A stretch of DNA of 64,000 nucleotides. It comes from Leptospira biflexa serovar Patoc strain 'Patoc 1 (Paris)' (GTDB lineage Bacteria; Spirochaetota; Leptospiria; Leptospirales; Leptospiraceae). The stretch lies in the NCBI RefSeq assembly GCF_000017685.1, contig NC_010602.1, positions 2,553,501 through 2,617,500 of the forward strand. Reading direction: 5' to 3'. Both the position numbers and the translations under genes were made by a program. Below, piece after piece: positions 37,601-47,539 of the stretch (position 1 is the stretch's first letter; each line of letters opens with the position of its first letter). The notes under the pieces were generated by a model. It made no database searches, was not told the DNA's origin, and saw only the letters and a list, made by a program, of their open reading frames with translations.

Positions 37601-38113
37601 ATTCTTTTTCCTTTCTTATTGAAGCATGGTCTCATTACCGAGTCACAACCGTTTGGCGGACTTGGATCAAAACCTACTTGGGATAAAGAATCGTTTCTTA
37701 CATTCGGTCAATATATTTCAAAATCTCACACGTACTTCCTTTCAAAAAAGGAGTTCACTTTTTTTCCCACTTCACACTGAAACTCGAACGGAATCATAAA
37801 TCCAGTCGAAGGATTTTTATGGGTGCGTTCCCCATGGTAAGGTTTTATAACAATCGTTTCAATAAGGGTCGGGCTACTCCGGGGTTCGCTATCGCTCCCG
37901 TCACCTACCATCTAACGATGGCAGGTGACAAGGCCCTACCTATCCCTACCGCAAAACAAAAAATTTCCAAAACGACCAAGTGAGATAAATTTGAGTCGCC
38001 GATAACTCAACTCCCCTTCTATCATGACGATTGTGTATTACAAACCATAGAGAAACCAATTCAAGGGGTCTGGGTCTGTTAACGGGAAAAATCCTAATTT
38101 TTTGGTTAAATAA
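37601..38113. other. 513-bp intergenic region with an interspersed repeat
   Basis: No convincing gene is seen here. The short minus frame at 37726-37911 is created by the repeat. The region holds the repeat copy at 37865-37952 and a small hairpin around 37818-37835 (ATGGG/CCCAT). No tRNA cloverleaf could be drawn. Confidence 0.6.
37865..37952 (+). repeat. Interspersed GGGTCGGGCT repeat, copy 1
   Basis: It begins AGGGTCGGGCT, continues with CGCTCCCGTC, and ends TATCCCTACCGC. A central hairpin formed by TCACCT-A-CCATC and GATGG-C-AGGTGA is unique to this copy. Related copies lie at 55242-55313 and 62720-62772. It is GC-rich against its AT-rich surroundings. Confidence 0.7.
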
Positions 38114-39346
38114 ATGAAACATTCGTTAGTTGATGAAATCCTAATCGCAAGGGAGATGAAAAATGAAAAAACTGTAGCGCTTGTCCGATTTGCATTATTT
38201 TCAATTACCTCCATAATGGATTTTGTATCGTATCTTGGATGGATCAGTTATACAATTGTCACACCAAGTTTGATCACAGTTGGACTTGATTTGACGTTTC
38301 TCGTTTTTGCCAGTATCGTATTAATTTTTGTAAATTTTTTACCTTATAAACCATATTTAAAATTTTTCACAATTGCATTCGATTATTTCATCATAGGGCT
38401 TATGATGTTTTTAGATCCAACGATCATCAAAGCAAATGGTCTGATTTACTTTATCGCAATGACAAGCGCCATTTTTATTTTCCAACTCAATTTATTAAGG
38501 CATTCTAAAACGGGAACCATATACGGCGCAATCCTAGCTTTTATATATTTTATGGTAGTTTCAGTTGGTTTAGGTGATGGATATCCCTTTGATTTGATTC
38601 CCATGATTTTTGGTTTGGGAATGTTGTTAGCCATTGGTTATGTGACTACCGTATCGAATATTGAAATGGTAAAAGAAGCCAATACAAAACAAATGATGGA
38701 AAGATTCCTTCCTTCACAGTTAGTAGGTGAGTTCTATAAAAACAAAGTACAACTAGAACCTGGAGGCGAAAACAAAGAAGTCACTATTCTTTTTTCAGAT
38801 ATCCGTGCATTTACAAAATTTTCAGAACAAAGGTCAGCTGAAGAAGTTGTTACATTTTTAAATGACTATTTGTCTCGCATGACTGATGTGATCTTCAAAT
38901 TCAACGGTACGATAGATAAATTTATCGGTGATGCGATCATGACTATATTTGGTGCTCCATTCAAAAGAGATGACGATGCTCTCCGCGCCGTTAAAACTGC
39001 AGTTGCCATGATGCGTGAAATAGAATCGTTAAATCAGAAACAAAAATGTCCTGAAGACAAAATACATGTAGGAATCGGAATCCATACAGGAGAAGCAATT
39101 GTTGGCAATATTGGATCGGAACGAAGGTTGGATTATACTGTCATTGGTGACAATGTAAACTTAGCCTCAAGGATCGAAGGGTTAACAAAACATTATAATT
39201 GCCCAATCTTAATTTCTGAAGTGACTTACAAACAAGTAGTCGGCAAATATTCAACCGAAGATGGTTTTGAAATCAGAGAAATTGACCAAGTCATTGTCAA
39301 AGGAAAATCGAAACCAATCACAGTGTGTGAAGTAGTTTGTTTGTGA
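38114..39346 (+). CDS. Membrane-bound class III adenylate cyclase
   Basis: Residues about 20-190 form six hydrophobic helices. A short linker (MMERFLPSQLVGEFY) leads to a class III cyclase domain at about 215-405. The metal Asp residues are in ILFSDIRAFTKF and KFIGDAIMTIFG. The Lys and Asp that select ATP (TIDKFIGD, RRLDYTVIGD) and the transition-state Asn/Arg (NVNLASRIEG) are all present, so it should be active and make cAMP. The six-helix anchor resembles a reception domain. It stands alone; the ribosome site is weak. Confidence 0.92.
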   Translation: MKHSLVDEILIAREMKNEKTVALVRFALFSITSIMDFVSYLGWISYTIVTPSLITVGLDLTFLVFASIVLIFVNFLPYKPYLKFFTIAFDYFIIGLMMFLDPTIIKANGLIYFIAMTSAIFIFQLNLLRHSKTGTIYGAILAFIYFMVVSVGLGDGYPFDLIPMIFGLGMLLAIGYVTTVSNIEMVKEANTKQMMERFLPSQLVGEFYKNKVQLEPGGENKEVTILFSDIRAFTKFSEQRSAEEVVTFLNDYLSRMTDVIFKFNGTIDKFIGDAIMTIFGAPFKRDDDALRAVKTAVAMMREIESLNQKQKCPEDKIHVGIGIHTGEAIVGNIGSERRLDYTVIGDNVNLASRIEGLTKHYNCPILISEVTYKQVVGKYSTEDGFEIREIDQVIVKGKSKPITVCEVVCL

Positions 39347-39458
39347 ATTAGTTATCCATATTCACTCAATTACAAACAAATTTCCAAGAAGTATTAATAG
39401 TTTTTTTTAAATTTTTTAAAAAGATATCCTATTAACACAGCTGGAATTTTCAATTCAT

Positions 39459-40481
39459 TTATTCTAACCTAATCTTCCCAGATAAAAACTGGTCACTATA
39501 GTTGCCTGTATCAGTTTCATAAAATACGAAACTTTTTACATCCACACACATATAATCCAGACCTTCTGATGTCAAGTTAGTAGAAAGAGAGCTAATTCCT
39601 TCAAGGAGAGGTGGGCCTTGAGGATTTCCATTCGGATACTCAAAATATTTTGGAAACAATGCATAATTGATAAAACTGGGAGGAGAATATCCAAAGATAT
39701 CAAAATACAGATAAGTTAAATTTCCTCCATGTTTGAATTTAGCTTTGAATTCCAATTGACCTGCAACATATTCAGCTACAATACAATGTTTGTCACAATC
39801 TCCAATGGATGCTGGAATTTGAGGAACTCCTATACAATCTCGATTATGGTAATAGTTTACTTCTTTCGAAGAGGAACCAAATTCATTTCTTGCAACTAGT
39901 ATTAGTTTTAGTTTTAAATTGGAACGATGGATAAAACTAAACCAAATTGTTCCTCCCACGTTTGGATTGGCAGGAGTGAAGGTTTTAAAACTTATTGCAT
40001 TCAATACAGTTCCGTCCGGTTCCAATTTCATATCTCGTTTCCCGAAATATGCAGTAACCGTTGTTTGGTCATGTATCGGAAGTTGGAAACTAATGTTATT
40101 AACTAGTATTTTACCATAAATTCCGTATTGGTCATCAATTTGTGGTGCATTGTTCACGTGTGTTTGAGGGTCATTTAGGATCGGAGCATTCAGGGGTTGG
40201 CCCGGATTGGCCGGTGGACCCACAACGGGCGGGATCGGAGGTAACAATTCCCCCTCTGGCTGAGCTGTTTCGGAGTTTGTTGGTGTTTGATTTGAAGATG
40301 CCAAACCCAATAAACCAAGGGTATTGGTTGGGTCTGATTTTTGTTCTTCCTGTGCACAATTAAGAAACAATAGCGATGGAAAAAGGATAAGCAACAAGCA
40401 GAAAGAAATAATTCTCTTATTCATTGAATTATTTTTCCGGGAATAGAACATTTTATTTGTTAATAAATTTTCCTTAAACAT
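39459..40481 (-). CDS. Lipoprotein, paralogue A of a duplicated pair
   Basis: The start at 40481 is supported by AGGTGAG and by alignment with paralogue B, which also begins MFK. The signal ends LLFLNC (Cys about residue 42). A Gly/Leu motif (TNTLGLLGLASSNQ) and a proline-rich linker (LLPPIPPVVGPPANPGQP) come next, then a C-terminal beta-rich domain of about 200 residues with DCDKHCIV. The first two thirds are nearly identical to the gene at 43576-44589; the last third diverges. One copy of the 25-bp box lies 71 nt upstream. Function unknown. Confidence 0.8.
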   Translation of the reverse strand: MFKENLLTNKMFYSRKNNSMNKRIISFCLLLILFPSLLFLNCAQEEQKSDPTNTLGLLGLASSNQTPTNSETAQPEGELLPPIPPVVGPPANPGQPLNAPILNDPQTHVNNAPQIDDQYGIYGKILVNNISFQLPIHDQTTVTAYFGKRDMKLEPDGTVLNAISFKTFTPANPNVGGTIWFSFIHRSNLKLKLILVARNEFGSSSKEVNYYHNRDCIGVPQIPASIGDCDKHCIVAEYVAGQLEFKAKFKHGGNLTYLYFDIFGYSPPSFINYALFPKYFEYPNGNPQGPPLLEGISSLSTNLTSEGLDYMCVDVKSFVFYETDTGNYSDQFLSGKIRLE

Positions 40482-40812
40482 AAGGGACTCACCTAACTAC
40501 AGATTCAATTCCTATCTGGAATCATATACATTCTAATAGATTTAATTATTCTTGTCGTCCTGGGACGGGAATCCGGAGTCCTATAATTTTTTTCCTCCTT
40601 TATAGGATAACGAAGAACAAAAGTTAACCAAATATTAATTGTAGTTAGCTGCTTTATAAGCAATTTCCATTGTCAACACATTCACTACAAAAAATATACA
40701 GTTTTGAATTTGAAATATTTTTCCTTCCTGAATCCCGTCCCAGGACGACAACTTTCAATCGTTAGAGTAACATCACTCCATAGAAATATTTGTTCTTTGT
40801 GTGGAGGAAAAC
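40482..40812. promoter_or_regulatory. Divergent control region with two inverted 25-bp boxes
   Basis: One box is on the minus strand (40553-40577) and faces lipoprotein A. The other is on the plus strand (40726-40750) and faces the 40813 operon. Each reads TCC, G or T, GA, A or T, TCCCGTCC, then CAGGACGACA in the direction of its gene. Each contains the palindrome CGTCC-CA-GGACG. The 331-bp region holds no gene. Confidence 0.8.
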
Positions 40813-41376
40813 TTGAAAACAAATAGAAAATCAAAACATATAACAGCTGCAAAACTATGTTTAATTTTGTTCACGTCGATGTTTAGTTTAATTTTGGTGA
40901 ATTGTTCTAAGGAAAAAAAAGATGATATGACAAGCCTGCTACTTGCACCGCTTCTGTATGCATCATACCCTGTAATTCCTGATTTACCAGAACCGACATT
41001 AAATTCGGTGAATTTGACTATCGGTGATACTGCGTTTACAAAGACAATCGGTGCCTGTAGAGGTAATTTTGGCGTTGATGACACTATAAGGATTCCAGGT
41101 AACGATTTAACTTTGCCAGCGTTCTTTATTAACCGCGTTGATTTTACAAAAACAAACAATATCTCATTAACTGCAGCGGGTACCTTTATATTGAATGTAA
41201 TGGTGCAAGGTGGTGGGTATGATCCAGTTGCTACCTGTCCGGTGAAAATAATGGAAAATTCAAATACGATTTATGATATTCAGGTACAAAACTGCCCTGT
41301 TGATCAAATCCAAGCTCCAGTGACTCCAGCGACCAATCTTATCTCGTTCCGAGTTCGTTGTACGAAAGGTCTTTAA
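40813..41376 (+). CDS. Lipoprotein, first gene of the haem/YceI operon
   Basis: The start is TTG at 40813, with GGAGG 5 nt upstream; the longer GTG frame begins inside the ribosome site. The signal ends SLILVNC. The mature 155 residues have four to five cysteines (GACRGN, ATCPVK, QNCPVD, VRCTKG) and a beta-rich profile. No family is recognised. It heads a run of four genes on the plus strand and has a 25-bp box 62 nt upstream. Two hairpins separate it from the next gene, so downstream expression may be lowered. Confidence 0.75.
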   Translation: MKTNRKSKHITAAKLCLILFTSMFSLILVNCSKEKKDDMTSLLLAPLLYASYPVIPDLPEPTLNSVNLTIGDTAFTKTIGACRGNFGVDDTIRIPGNDLTLPAFFINRVDFTKTNNISLTAAGTFILNVMVQGGGYDPVATCPVKIMENSNTIYDIQVQNCPVDQIQAPVTPATNLISFRVRCTKGL

Positions 41377-41392
41377 AAACAAAACAGAAAGT

Positions 41393-41457
41393 TTTTCCAA
41401 AATTGCATTTTGGAAAATTAGAAAATTAGCTCCAATGCATCGACTTCGATGTATTGG
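41393..41457 (+). other. Two intercistronic hairpins
   Basis: TTTTCCAAAAT (41393-41403) pairs perfectly with ATTTTGGAAAA (41407-41417). CCAATGCATCG (41432-41442) pairs with CGATGTATTGG (41447-41457). Neither has a T tract, so they look more like RNA stabilisers or partial terminators than a full stop. Confidence 0.6.
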
Positions 41458-41484
41458 GTATAGAAAAAAAATAAAGGTAGTTTT

Positions 41485-41913
41485 ATGTCAAAAATTCAAA
41501 TGTTTAAACCAATTGTACTAGTTATCCTTCTTACTCTTTCTTTTTTCGTAAGTTGCAAAAACGAAAAGAGTTCTGACAAAGAAGGTGTACTACAGTATTA
41601 TGCTTTGTTACTAGGATCAAGTGCACCACTTGCGGAAATTACTGATGCAGATTGTACAGACCCTGCGCCAACATTCGCATCACTTGGTCAAGCGGGAACA
41701 ACAGCTACTTGTTCCAATTGTCATAACGCAGGTAATGCAAATGCAGGTTTTGACATCACTTCTTACAATAGCACTAGAAATAGGATTACGGTTGGAAACC
41801 CAAAGGGGAGTTTATTATTTAATAAAATCAATTCAGGATCCATGCGAATTTATAATACGAATGCAATCAATAAAGCAATCTATTGTTGGACACTAAAAGG
41901 TGGGAACCCCTGA
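41485..41913 (+). CDS. Mono-haem cytochrome c-like lipoprotein
   Basis: A signal ends FFVSC. The mature chain of about 120 residues has one haem-binding motif, CSNCH, with a later Met (SGSMRIYN) as possible distal ligand. AAAGGTAG precedes the ATG. The layout (short Gly/Ala-rich run, haem motif, then [11 protein letters not shown]) resembles surface cytochrome-like domains of Bacteroidetes and Leptospira. It would carry electrons in the periplasm or outer membrane. It is followed by YceI and barrel genes with overlapping stops and starts. Confidence 0.85.
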   Translation: MSKIQMFKPIVLVILLTLSFFVSCKNEKSSDKEGVLQYYALLLGSSAPLAEITDADCTDPAPTFASLGQAGTTATCSNCHNAGNANAGFDITSYNSTRNRITVGNPKGSLLFNKINSGSMRIYNTNAINKAIYCWTLKGGNP

Positions 41914-42464
41914 ATCTCTTTCATAAGAAGATTTTTTTTCTTCTTTTTTGGATATTAACAACCAATTTATTTGCAGACACAAAAACCAAATCACTGGTGG
42001 TGAAAGTTGCTAAGATTCACTTTTTAAGTGAGGCACCCCAAGAAACGATTCGAGGAAACATAACAAATGTTTCCGGGTCTGCAAATATGGTTTCAAAGAA
42101 GGTATCCATTCAAATCGAGATGAAGTACATAAATGTTCCGAATCGATTGATGAATCGTCATATGCATGAGAACTATCTAGAATCGGAACAGTATCCAACT
42201 TCAATCTTCAATGGTGTGATTACAACCTGGGATATTCAATCTAAGGTAGTTGAAATTGAAGGGGATCTCACTCTCCACGGAGTCACTAAAAAGAATTTTA
42301 AAATCCATGGAAGTATTGAAACACGTGAAAAAGATTTTTTGATCCGATCAAATTTTCAAATTCTTCTAACTGATTTTAAAATCGAAATACCACATTTAGT
42401 GATCTTAAAACTAAACGATACGATCCAAATCGAATCAGAAATTTTATGGAAATACCAAGAATGA
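41883..42464 (+). CDS. YceI-family lipid-binding periplasmic protein
   Basis: The C-terminal part fits Yce[30 protein letters not shown], and [21 protein letters not shown], a lipocalin-like barrel binding isoprenoids. A signal peptide ([17 protein letters not shown]) leads it. The open frame from the TTG at 41883 overlaps the cytochrome gene by 31 nt. The best ribosome site (AAGGTGGG) points instead to a CTG at 41910 overlapping the upstream TGA, so the start is unsettled. The barrel gene starts on the stop codon of this one (ATGA). Confidence 0.87.
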   Translation: MLDTKRWEPLNLFHKKIFFLLFWILTTNLFADTKTKSLVVKVAKIHFLSEAPQETIRGNITNVSGSANMVSKKVSIQIEMKYINVPNRLMNRHMHENYLESEQYPTSIFNGVITTWDIQSKVVEIEGDLTLHGVTKKNFKIHGSIETREKDFLIRSNFQILLTDFKIEIPHLVILKLNDTIQIESEILWKYQE

Positions 42465-43495
42465 ATCAACTTTTTTATCGTTTTATTCTCTCACTCATTA
42501 TACTATTGTTAGTCTCCCCCATTGACTCCCAAGAATTTAGAAAAACTGCTTTTTTAGGTACTAGTTTGATTCATATGCCTAGTACGGAAGACGTTGGCAA
42601 AAACGGAATTGATTTTCGAATCAACCACCGCTTCGGAGATGCAAAGTCCACTTCTTATGATTTTCTTGGGTTGGACCAAGGAGCTAATACGCAACTTTCT
42701 TTGGACTACGGAATTACAGATCGTATATCAGTTGGGCTAGCAAGAACCTCTTTTCAAAAAACATATGAAGCGAGATCAAAGGTTCGTTTGTTGACCCAAG
42801 ATTCTGATTTTCCTTTGACGATTAGTTTTTTTGGTGCCTTTGGCCAAGAAACTTCCAAACAAGAACAATTTTTTGGACCCTACCTTCGGCCTTCGACAGG
42901 AAATCCATCTTTGGATTCCAATCTTGAAAAACGATTCAATACTTATGAATTGAGTGATTCGGATCGCCAGAGCACTCTTTCTTCTATTTTGATTTCGAGA
43001 AGATTCAATGACTTTCTTTCCATTCAAGTATCTCCCATGTTTGTTCATAGAAATTACGTAAAAGAACATCTGTCTAACGATCGAACAGGTTTGGATGTAT
43101 CCTTTCGTCTTCATTTATTTAAGCGAGTGGATTTTACGTTTGCTGCAATCTTTACTCCCAAAAGAGATTACGTAGGTGATTCATACAGAAGCGAAGATCG
43201 GAAAACAAAGATTGGTGGCGAGGAATATTCCGTATCAGAAGTGAATGATTTGATCGCAAGAGGAAAGGCTGTAGATGCTTTTGTAAACAACGTAATACTG
43301 TCGAAACCTGTAGAATATACATCTGTACCATTCAGTACGGGAATCGATTTTGAAACGGGTGGGCATGTCTTTCAGTTTTTTGTGACTAACAGTCGTTCCC
43401 TTGCTCACACCCAACTCCTGCGTGGTGCTGATTACAACTACGATAAAAAAGAATGGACAATCGGTTTTAACATTCACCGATATTTTTCTTTATAA
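42461..43495 (+). CDS. DUF5777-like outer-membrane beta-barrel protein
   Basis: The ATG at 42461 overlaps the YceI stop by 4 nt. A signal peptide ends VSPIDSQ. The 335-residue mature chain shows the DUF5777 pattern: [53 protein letters not shown], ending in an aromatic strand HRYFSL. Such barrels occur beside YceI and cytochrome genes in other bacteria. The partnership is well supported by the gene overlaps; what passes through or binds it is unknown. Confidence 0.8.
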   Translation: MNQLFYRFILSLIILLLVSPIDSQEFRKTAFLGTSLIHMPSTEDVGKNGIDFRINHRFGDAKSTSYDFLGLDQGANTQLSLDYGITDRISVGLARTSFQKTYEARSKVRLLTQDSDFPLTISFFGAFGQETSKQEQFFGPYLRPSTGNPSLDSNLEKRFNTYELSDSDRQSTLSSILISRRFNDFLSIQVSPMFVHRNYVKEHLSNDRTGLDVSFRLHLFKRVDFTFAAIFTPKRDYVGDSYRSEDRKTKIGGEEYSVSEVNDLIARGKAVDAFVNNVILSKPVEYTSVPFSTGIDFETGGHVFQFFVTNSRSLAHTQLLRGADYNYDKKEWTIGFNIHRYFSL

Positions 43496-43575
43496 AAAGA
43501 TTCCAAGTCGACATCGGAAAAAACACCATTGGAGTTTTACTCCTTTAGTATTGAATTCCGATGCTTTAATCCCGA

Positions 43576-44589
43576 TTATTCGAACCGAGCGCTTTTTTCT
43601 AAATAAAAAATATGAAAATTGCCATTTTCGTCTTCGATGAATACATCACTTCTTAATAATATACAAGAATATTCATTCACTATAGGATTTAGCGTTGATG
43701 AAAACGAAAAAATTCCGTCAGGCAATGGAAGTCCATTCGCTGGATCCCATAGATAAAGGAATTCATCGTAGCCAAATGGATATGCGGTATGTGAAACTCC
43801 TGAGAGAGATATATTAGCAAAAGTGACACCTGGACCATGTTTGTATTTTGTTGTAAAATTCCATTGTCCGGCTACTTTCGTAACTTCAATACAATGATCG
43901 TTGCAATTACCATAAGTAGTGGGAGCAAGAGCCACTCCACCGCAGTCCCGGATGTGACTAAAATCGATTTCTTTCGAAGACGAACCAAATTCATTCCTTG
44001 CTACTAGAATTAGTTTTTGTTTTTGATTGGAACGGTGGATAAAACTAAACCAAACAGTTCCTCCCTGATTTGGATTGGCAGGAGTGAAGGTTCTAAAATC
44101 TGTTGCATTCACAACAGTTCCGTCAGGTTCCAATCTCAAATTTCGCTTCCCAATATAGGCTGTAATCGTTGTTTGGTCATGGACTGGTAGTTGGAAACTA
44201 ATTTGATCAATTAGAATTTTACCATAAAGTCCATATTGGTCTTCAGCTTGTGGTGCATTGTTCACTTGTGTTTGAGGGTCATTTAGGATCGGAGCATTCA
44301 GAGGTTGGCCAGGATTGGCAGGTGGACCCACAACGGGTGGGATCGGAGGTAACAATCCTCCCTCTGGCTGACCTGTGTCTGAATTTGATGAGTTTTGATT
44401 TCCAGATGCCAAACCCAATAAACCAAGGGTATTGGTTTGCTTTGATTTTTGTTCTTCTTTTGCACAATTGAGAAACAATAACGAAACAAATAGAATAAGG
44501 TAGAAAAATGTTAAATAAAACATATGTTCCAAACTTTTATTTTTTTGAAAGGGGAACGAACGGCTAACGTGATCCATTGCCTTAAACAT
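43576..44589 (-). CDS. Lipoprotein, paralogue B of a duplicated pair
   Basis: AGGAG stands 8 nt before the ATG at 44589, and the first residues (MFKAMDHVS) match the start of paralogue A. The signal ends LLFLNC. It shares with A the TNTLGLLGLAS motif, the proline-rich linker and a domain with FGSSSKE and DHCIEV. The 200-bp stretch coding for the linker is almost identical at the DNA level, while the last 100 residues diverge. A 25-bp box lies 77 nt upstream. Function unknown. Confidence 0.8.
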   Translation of the reverse strand: MFKAMDHVSRSFPFQKNKSLEHMFYLTFFYLILFVSLLFLNCAKEEQKSKQTNTLGLLGLASGNQNSSNSDTGQPEGGLLPPIPPVVGPPANPGQPLNAPILNDPQTQVNNAPQAEDQYGLYGKILIDQISFQLPVHDQTTITAYIGKRNLRLEPDGTVVNATDFRTFTPANPNQGGTVWFSFIHRSNQKQKLILVARNEFGSSSKEIDFSHIRDCGGVALAPTTYGNCNDHCIEVTKVAGQWNFTTKYKHGPGVTFANISLSGVSHTAYPFGYDEFLYLWDPANGLPLPDGIFSFSSTLNPIVNEYSCILLRSDVFIEDENGNFHIFYLEKSARFE

Positions 44590-44666
44590 GAGTGAGTCTC
44601 CTGAACAACATGATAGAATTCGATTTACCATCGAATCTGAATGATTCTAATCTGTTTTGGAGTTTC

Positions 44667-44691
44667 TGTCTTCCTGGGACGGGAATCAGGA
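44667..44691 (-). promoter_or_regulatory. 25-bp directional box, copy 3
   Basis: Reading toward lipoprotein B it is TCCTGATTCCCGTCC then CAGGAAGACA, differing from the other copies at only a few positions. Confidence 0.8.
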
Positions 44692-44796
44692 GAGGAATTT
44701 AATTTTTTTTAATTTGGAATAAGATTTTCTCTATTTCGTAAGTAACAATGTAAGAAATAATCTTACAGTAATGAATTCATAAAAAACTAATTTCTG

Positions 44797-45564
44797 TTAT
44801 GTGGTTTCTGAGATTGAATTTTTTTGCCTGAATTCTGATGCCGTAATTTTTAATTCTTTTTTGAAGGCTTCGTAAAAACTGGAAAGTGATTTGTAACCAA
44901 CTTCAAAACCAATGTCACTTACATTTTTTTCTGGATATTTGAGCAAAAGTACTTTTGCCTCTTTGATCCGATAACTATGTAAAAAGGAGTTAAATGTTGT
45001 TTGTTTTTTACCATTTAAAAATTCAGATAGTTGCCTCGGGTGTAACTCCAATTCTTCGGCGAGAACTTCGAGAGTTAAATCCTCATTTAAATATATTTTT
45101 TCTATCTCCATTAAGTGCAATAGCCGATTTTGAACTCGATCCAAATCCACTTGTAATAATCGGGATTTCACATTTTTTTGTTGGTCACCTCCTTTTTGGT
45201 AGGTGATCGCAAAAAGAGAATGTCTTTCCAATGCTAACCGCAATCGTTCTTCCGAAATAGGCTTCGGGATAAAATCAATTACACCATATTCGAATGCACG
45301 AATGGCGTTATCAGTATTTGCTGAAACGACAATCGTATTCGTAAAAATTGTAGGAATTCTCTCTAATATATCAAAACCATCGAATCCAAAAATATTAAGA
45401 TCTAAAAAAAGTAAATCGATTGGTGAGGATTTTAATTCTTTATCCGCTTCATCGATAGAGGTTACATGTTTGATTTCTTTTATTGAAGATTCCAAAACTA
45501 TATTTAATAATTTCGTAAGAAATTTTGCGTGAACTGGCTCATCTTCTAATATTAAAATTTTCAT
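44797..45564 (-). CDS. Response regulator with AraC-type output
   Basis: The receiver domain (residues 1-120) has ILILEDEP, the phospho-acceptor in LLFLDLNIFGFDGF, the conserved Lys in DFIPKPIS and a Ser/Thr in VVSANTD. A linker leads to an AraC helix-turn-helix pair (TLEVLAEELELHPRQLSEFLN, VSDIGFEVGYKSLSSFYEAF). The ATG at 45564 is one base after the kinase stop, so the pair is co-translated. This is the best candidate to bind the four 25-bp boxes around it. Confidence 0.93.
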   Translation of the reverse strand: MKILILEDEPVHAKFLTKLLNIVLESSIKEIKHVTSIDEADKELKSSPIDLLFLDLNIFGFDGFDILERIPTIFTNTIVVSANTDNAIRAFEYGVIDFIPKPISEERLRLALERHSLFAITYQKGGDQQKNVKSRLLQVDLDRVQNRLLHLMEIEKIYLNEDLTLEVLAEELELHPRQLSEFLNGKKQTTFNSFLHSYRIKEAKVLLLKYPEKNVSDIGFEVGYKSLSSFYEAFKKELKITASEFRQKNSISETT

Positions 45565-45565
45565 T

Positions 45566-47503
45566 TTATAGAGTTTGGATTTGAATGATAACCCGATATC
45601 CTTTTTTAGATTTTCCATGTAGCAAAGACCACTTGCCAGAATAAGATTCCTCTAACCGAAGTCTTACATATTCTAATCCAGTACCTGATCCATGTCTCAC
45701 AACGTTCTCTTTTTCGACCTTACAATGGTTATATACAATAAAACAATAAACCGAGAATAAATTCCCATCTTTTTTGACGTTTTTTTTGAGGATTACAAAG
45801 CTTAACCTTGCTTTTATGGAATCCTCATGAGTAAACGCATTTTCTATGAGCGTATGGAAAATTAGCGGAGGAATTACTTCCGTTGGATTGATCCCAATTG
45901 TTTTAAATCGATAATCTTTTTCCATTCGCATTTTCATGACTCCTATATGGTATTTGCATAATGCGATTTCATCACCAATTGGAATCAGTTGTTTAGAAGC
46001 AACTTTTAAGATAATATGAAGTTCTCCTACAAGGGAATCTAAAATTTGTTCCGATTTTTGCGGACTTTCGGAAACCCAATACCGAATCGCCGAAAGTGAA
46101 TTCATAAGAAAATGAGGTTGGATCGTTTTTTTGTATAACTCTAATTCCATCCTCTTGGATTGAATATTTGCATGATAAATTTTATCTTTTAATAGTACTG
46201 ATTGCTCAAGTTCTAACTTTTGTTTTTCGATTGTAACATGTAGTTTTGAATGGTTTTTCGAAAGGAAAAAAGATTGCGAAAAGAACAATACAAAATTCCC
46301 GATAGGCGCATATACTTCAGTTTTAATAATATTTTTTTCGAATAGTATATCGTTTAGTATCGTAAGAAATAAAAAAAGGAATCCAAACAAAAACCCTGAT
46401 GCACTTTCTCTTTTATGAATCACTGCTTTGAATAAGATCCAAAAAATATAAATACAACAAAATAACATAGAAATTTCAGCCGGCAAAAGTGTTTTTTCTA
46501 TCCATGTTGATTCCGAAAATAACACAAAAACTGAGAAACTAAAAAAAATAAATTGGAATAGATTTAAAGGAATTTTATTGATTTCATTGGTGAAAACTTT
46601 TCCTATAAAACTAAGTAAAAATGGAAAAGTTAAATAAATTGAAATAAAAAAAATCTTAATTAACCATCTCCATTCGAAATCAGGAAACAAAATCATTAAA
46701 AAAAATTCACCACTCGTAAATTGGTAAATCATACTAGAAAAAGAATAGAGAGAGAAATAAAGAAGACTTAGATCTTTTTTCCGCAAAAGAAAAAGAGTAA
46801 AATGGTATAAAGAAATAACAAACAAACTCGCAATCAAAAAAATATCCAATGCAACACGTGTTTGTTTTGTACGGAGCATCGTTTCTTCGGTTCCAAACTC
46901 TATACTTTGGCGAAAACCTGCATTTAAGGATTTAAAGTTTGCAACATGGATGATGATTTCAATCGTTTTGGCAGTAGGTGTGAAAAATACAATTTTTGGT
47001 AACCAATACTCTTTCGTATTTTCTTCATTAGTTCCAACAATTCCATTTTCTGAGATCACTGAGCCATTTAAGAACATTCTATAAGTTGTAAACGAATGGG
47101 GAATATAAAAAGATAGTTTTTGATTGACTAAATGATTTGGAAGAGTTAAGAGCATCCGAAAAGTGCCATAACTTTTTGCATCATACTCCTTCTCCTCATA
47201 TTTGATCTCATTCCAAAACCCAGGAATTGAAACGATTCCTCTTTCAATTTGTGAATTCGAAGTTCTAAAATCACCTGAACTTAGAAATTTTTGGTAATAA
47301 AAATCCCATTCTCCATCGAGCTTAATGGAAGTTTGGTTTAAGACGAAAGTTTCAGGCAGAATTAATTTTCCATTTTTTACTTTCAATATACTATTGATAG
47401 TTGATTCATTGTTACACGAAAAGATTGTTAGTATGACAATTGCAGCCGAAACGTGGCTTAATGCACTACGGGAAATCCTTCTTAAGAGCAGGTTATGATT
47501 CAT
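45566..47503 (-). CDS. 7TMR-DISM sensor histidine kinase, LytS/YehU type
   Basis: A lipobox-like signal (TIFSC) precedes an extracytoplasmic jelly-roll domain with LDGEWDFYYQKFL and IPGFWNE, then seven membrane helices (about residues 220-400). The kinase core is of the His_kinase type: YKKTIQPHFLMNSLSAIRY with the phospho-His, N-box PPLIFHTLIENAFTHE and G2 box GSGTGLEYVRLRLEES. The D-x-G-x-G G1 motif is poorly kept. It should respond to a sugar-like or cell-wall ligand and phosphorylate the regulator gene product just downstream. Confidence 0.92.
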   Translation of the reverse strand: MNHNLLLRRISRSALSHVSAAIVILTIFSCNNESTINSILKVKNGKLILPETFVLNQTSIKLDGEWDFYYQKFLSSGDFRTSNSQIERGIVSIPGFWNEIKYEEKEYDAKSYGTFRMLLTLPNHLVNQKLSFYIPHSFTTYRMFLNGSVISENGIVGTNEENTKEYWLPKIVFFTPTAKTIEIIIHVANFKSLNAGFRQSIEFGTEETMLRTKQTRVALDIFLIASLFVISLYHFTLFLLRKKDLSLLYFSLYSFSSMIYQFTSGEFFLMILFPDFEWRWLIKIFFISIYLTFPFLLSFIGKVFTNEINKIPLNLFQFIFFSFSVFVLFSESTWIEKTLLPAEISMLFCCIYIFWILFKAVIHKRESASGFLFGFLFLFLTILNDILFEKNIIKTEVYAPIGNFVLFFSQSFFLSKNHSKLHVTIEKQKLELEQSVLLKDKIYHANIQSKRMELELYKKTIQPHFLMNSLSAIRYWVSESPQKSEQILDSLVGELHIILKVASKQLIPIGDEIALCKYHIGVMKMRMEKDYRFKTIGINPTEVIPPLIFHTLIENAFTHEDSIKARLSFVILKKNVKKDGNLFSVYCFIVYNHCKVEKENVVRHGSGTGLEYVRLRLEESYSGKWSLLHGKSKKGYRVIIQIQTL

Positions 47504-47539
47504 TTATCTTCCATAAAAATATAAAAACGGAAAACTAAC

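Noticed and set aside
37726..37911. 61-codon minus-strand frame
   Set aside because: Half of it is repeat copy 1 and there is no start signal.
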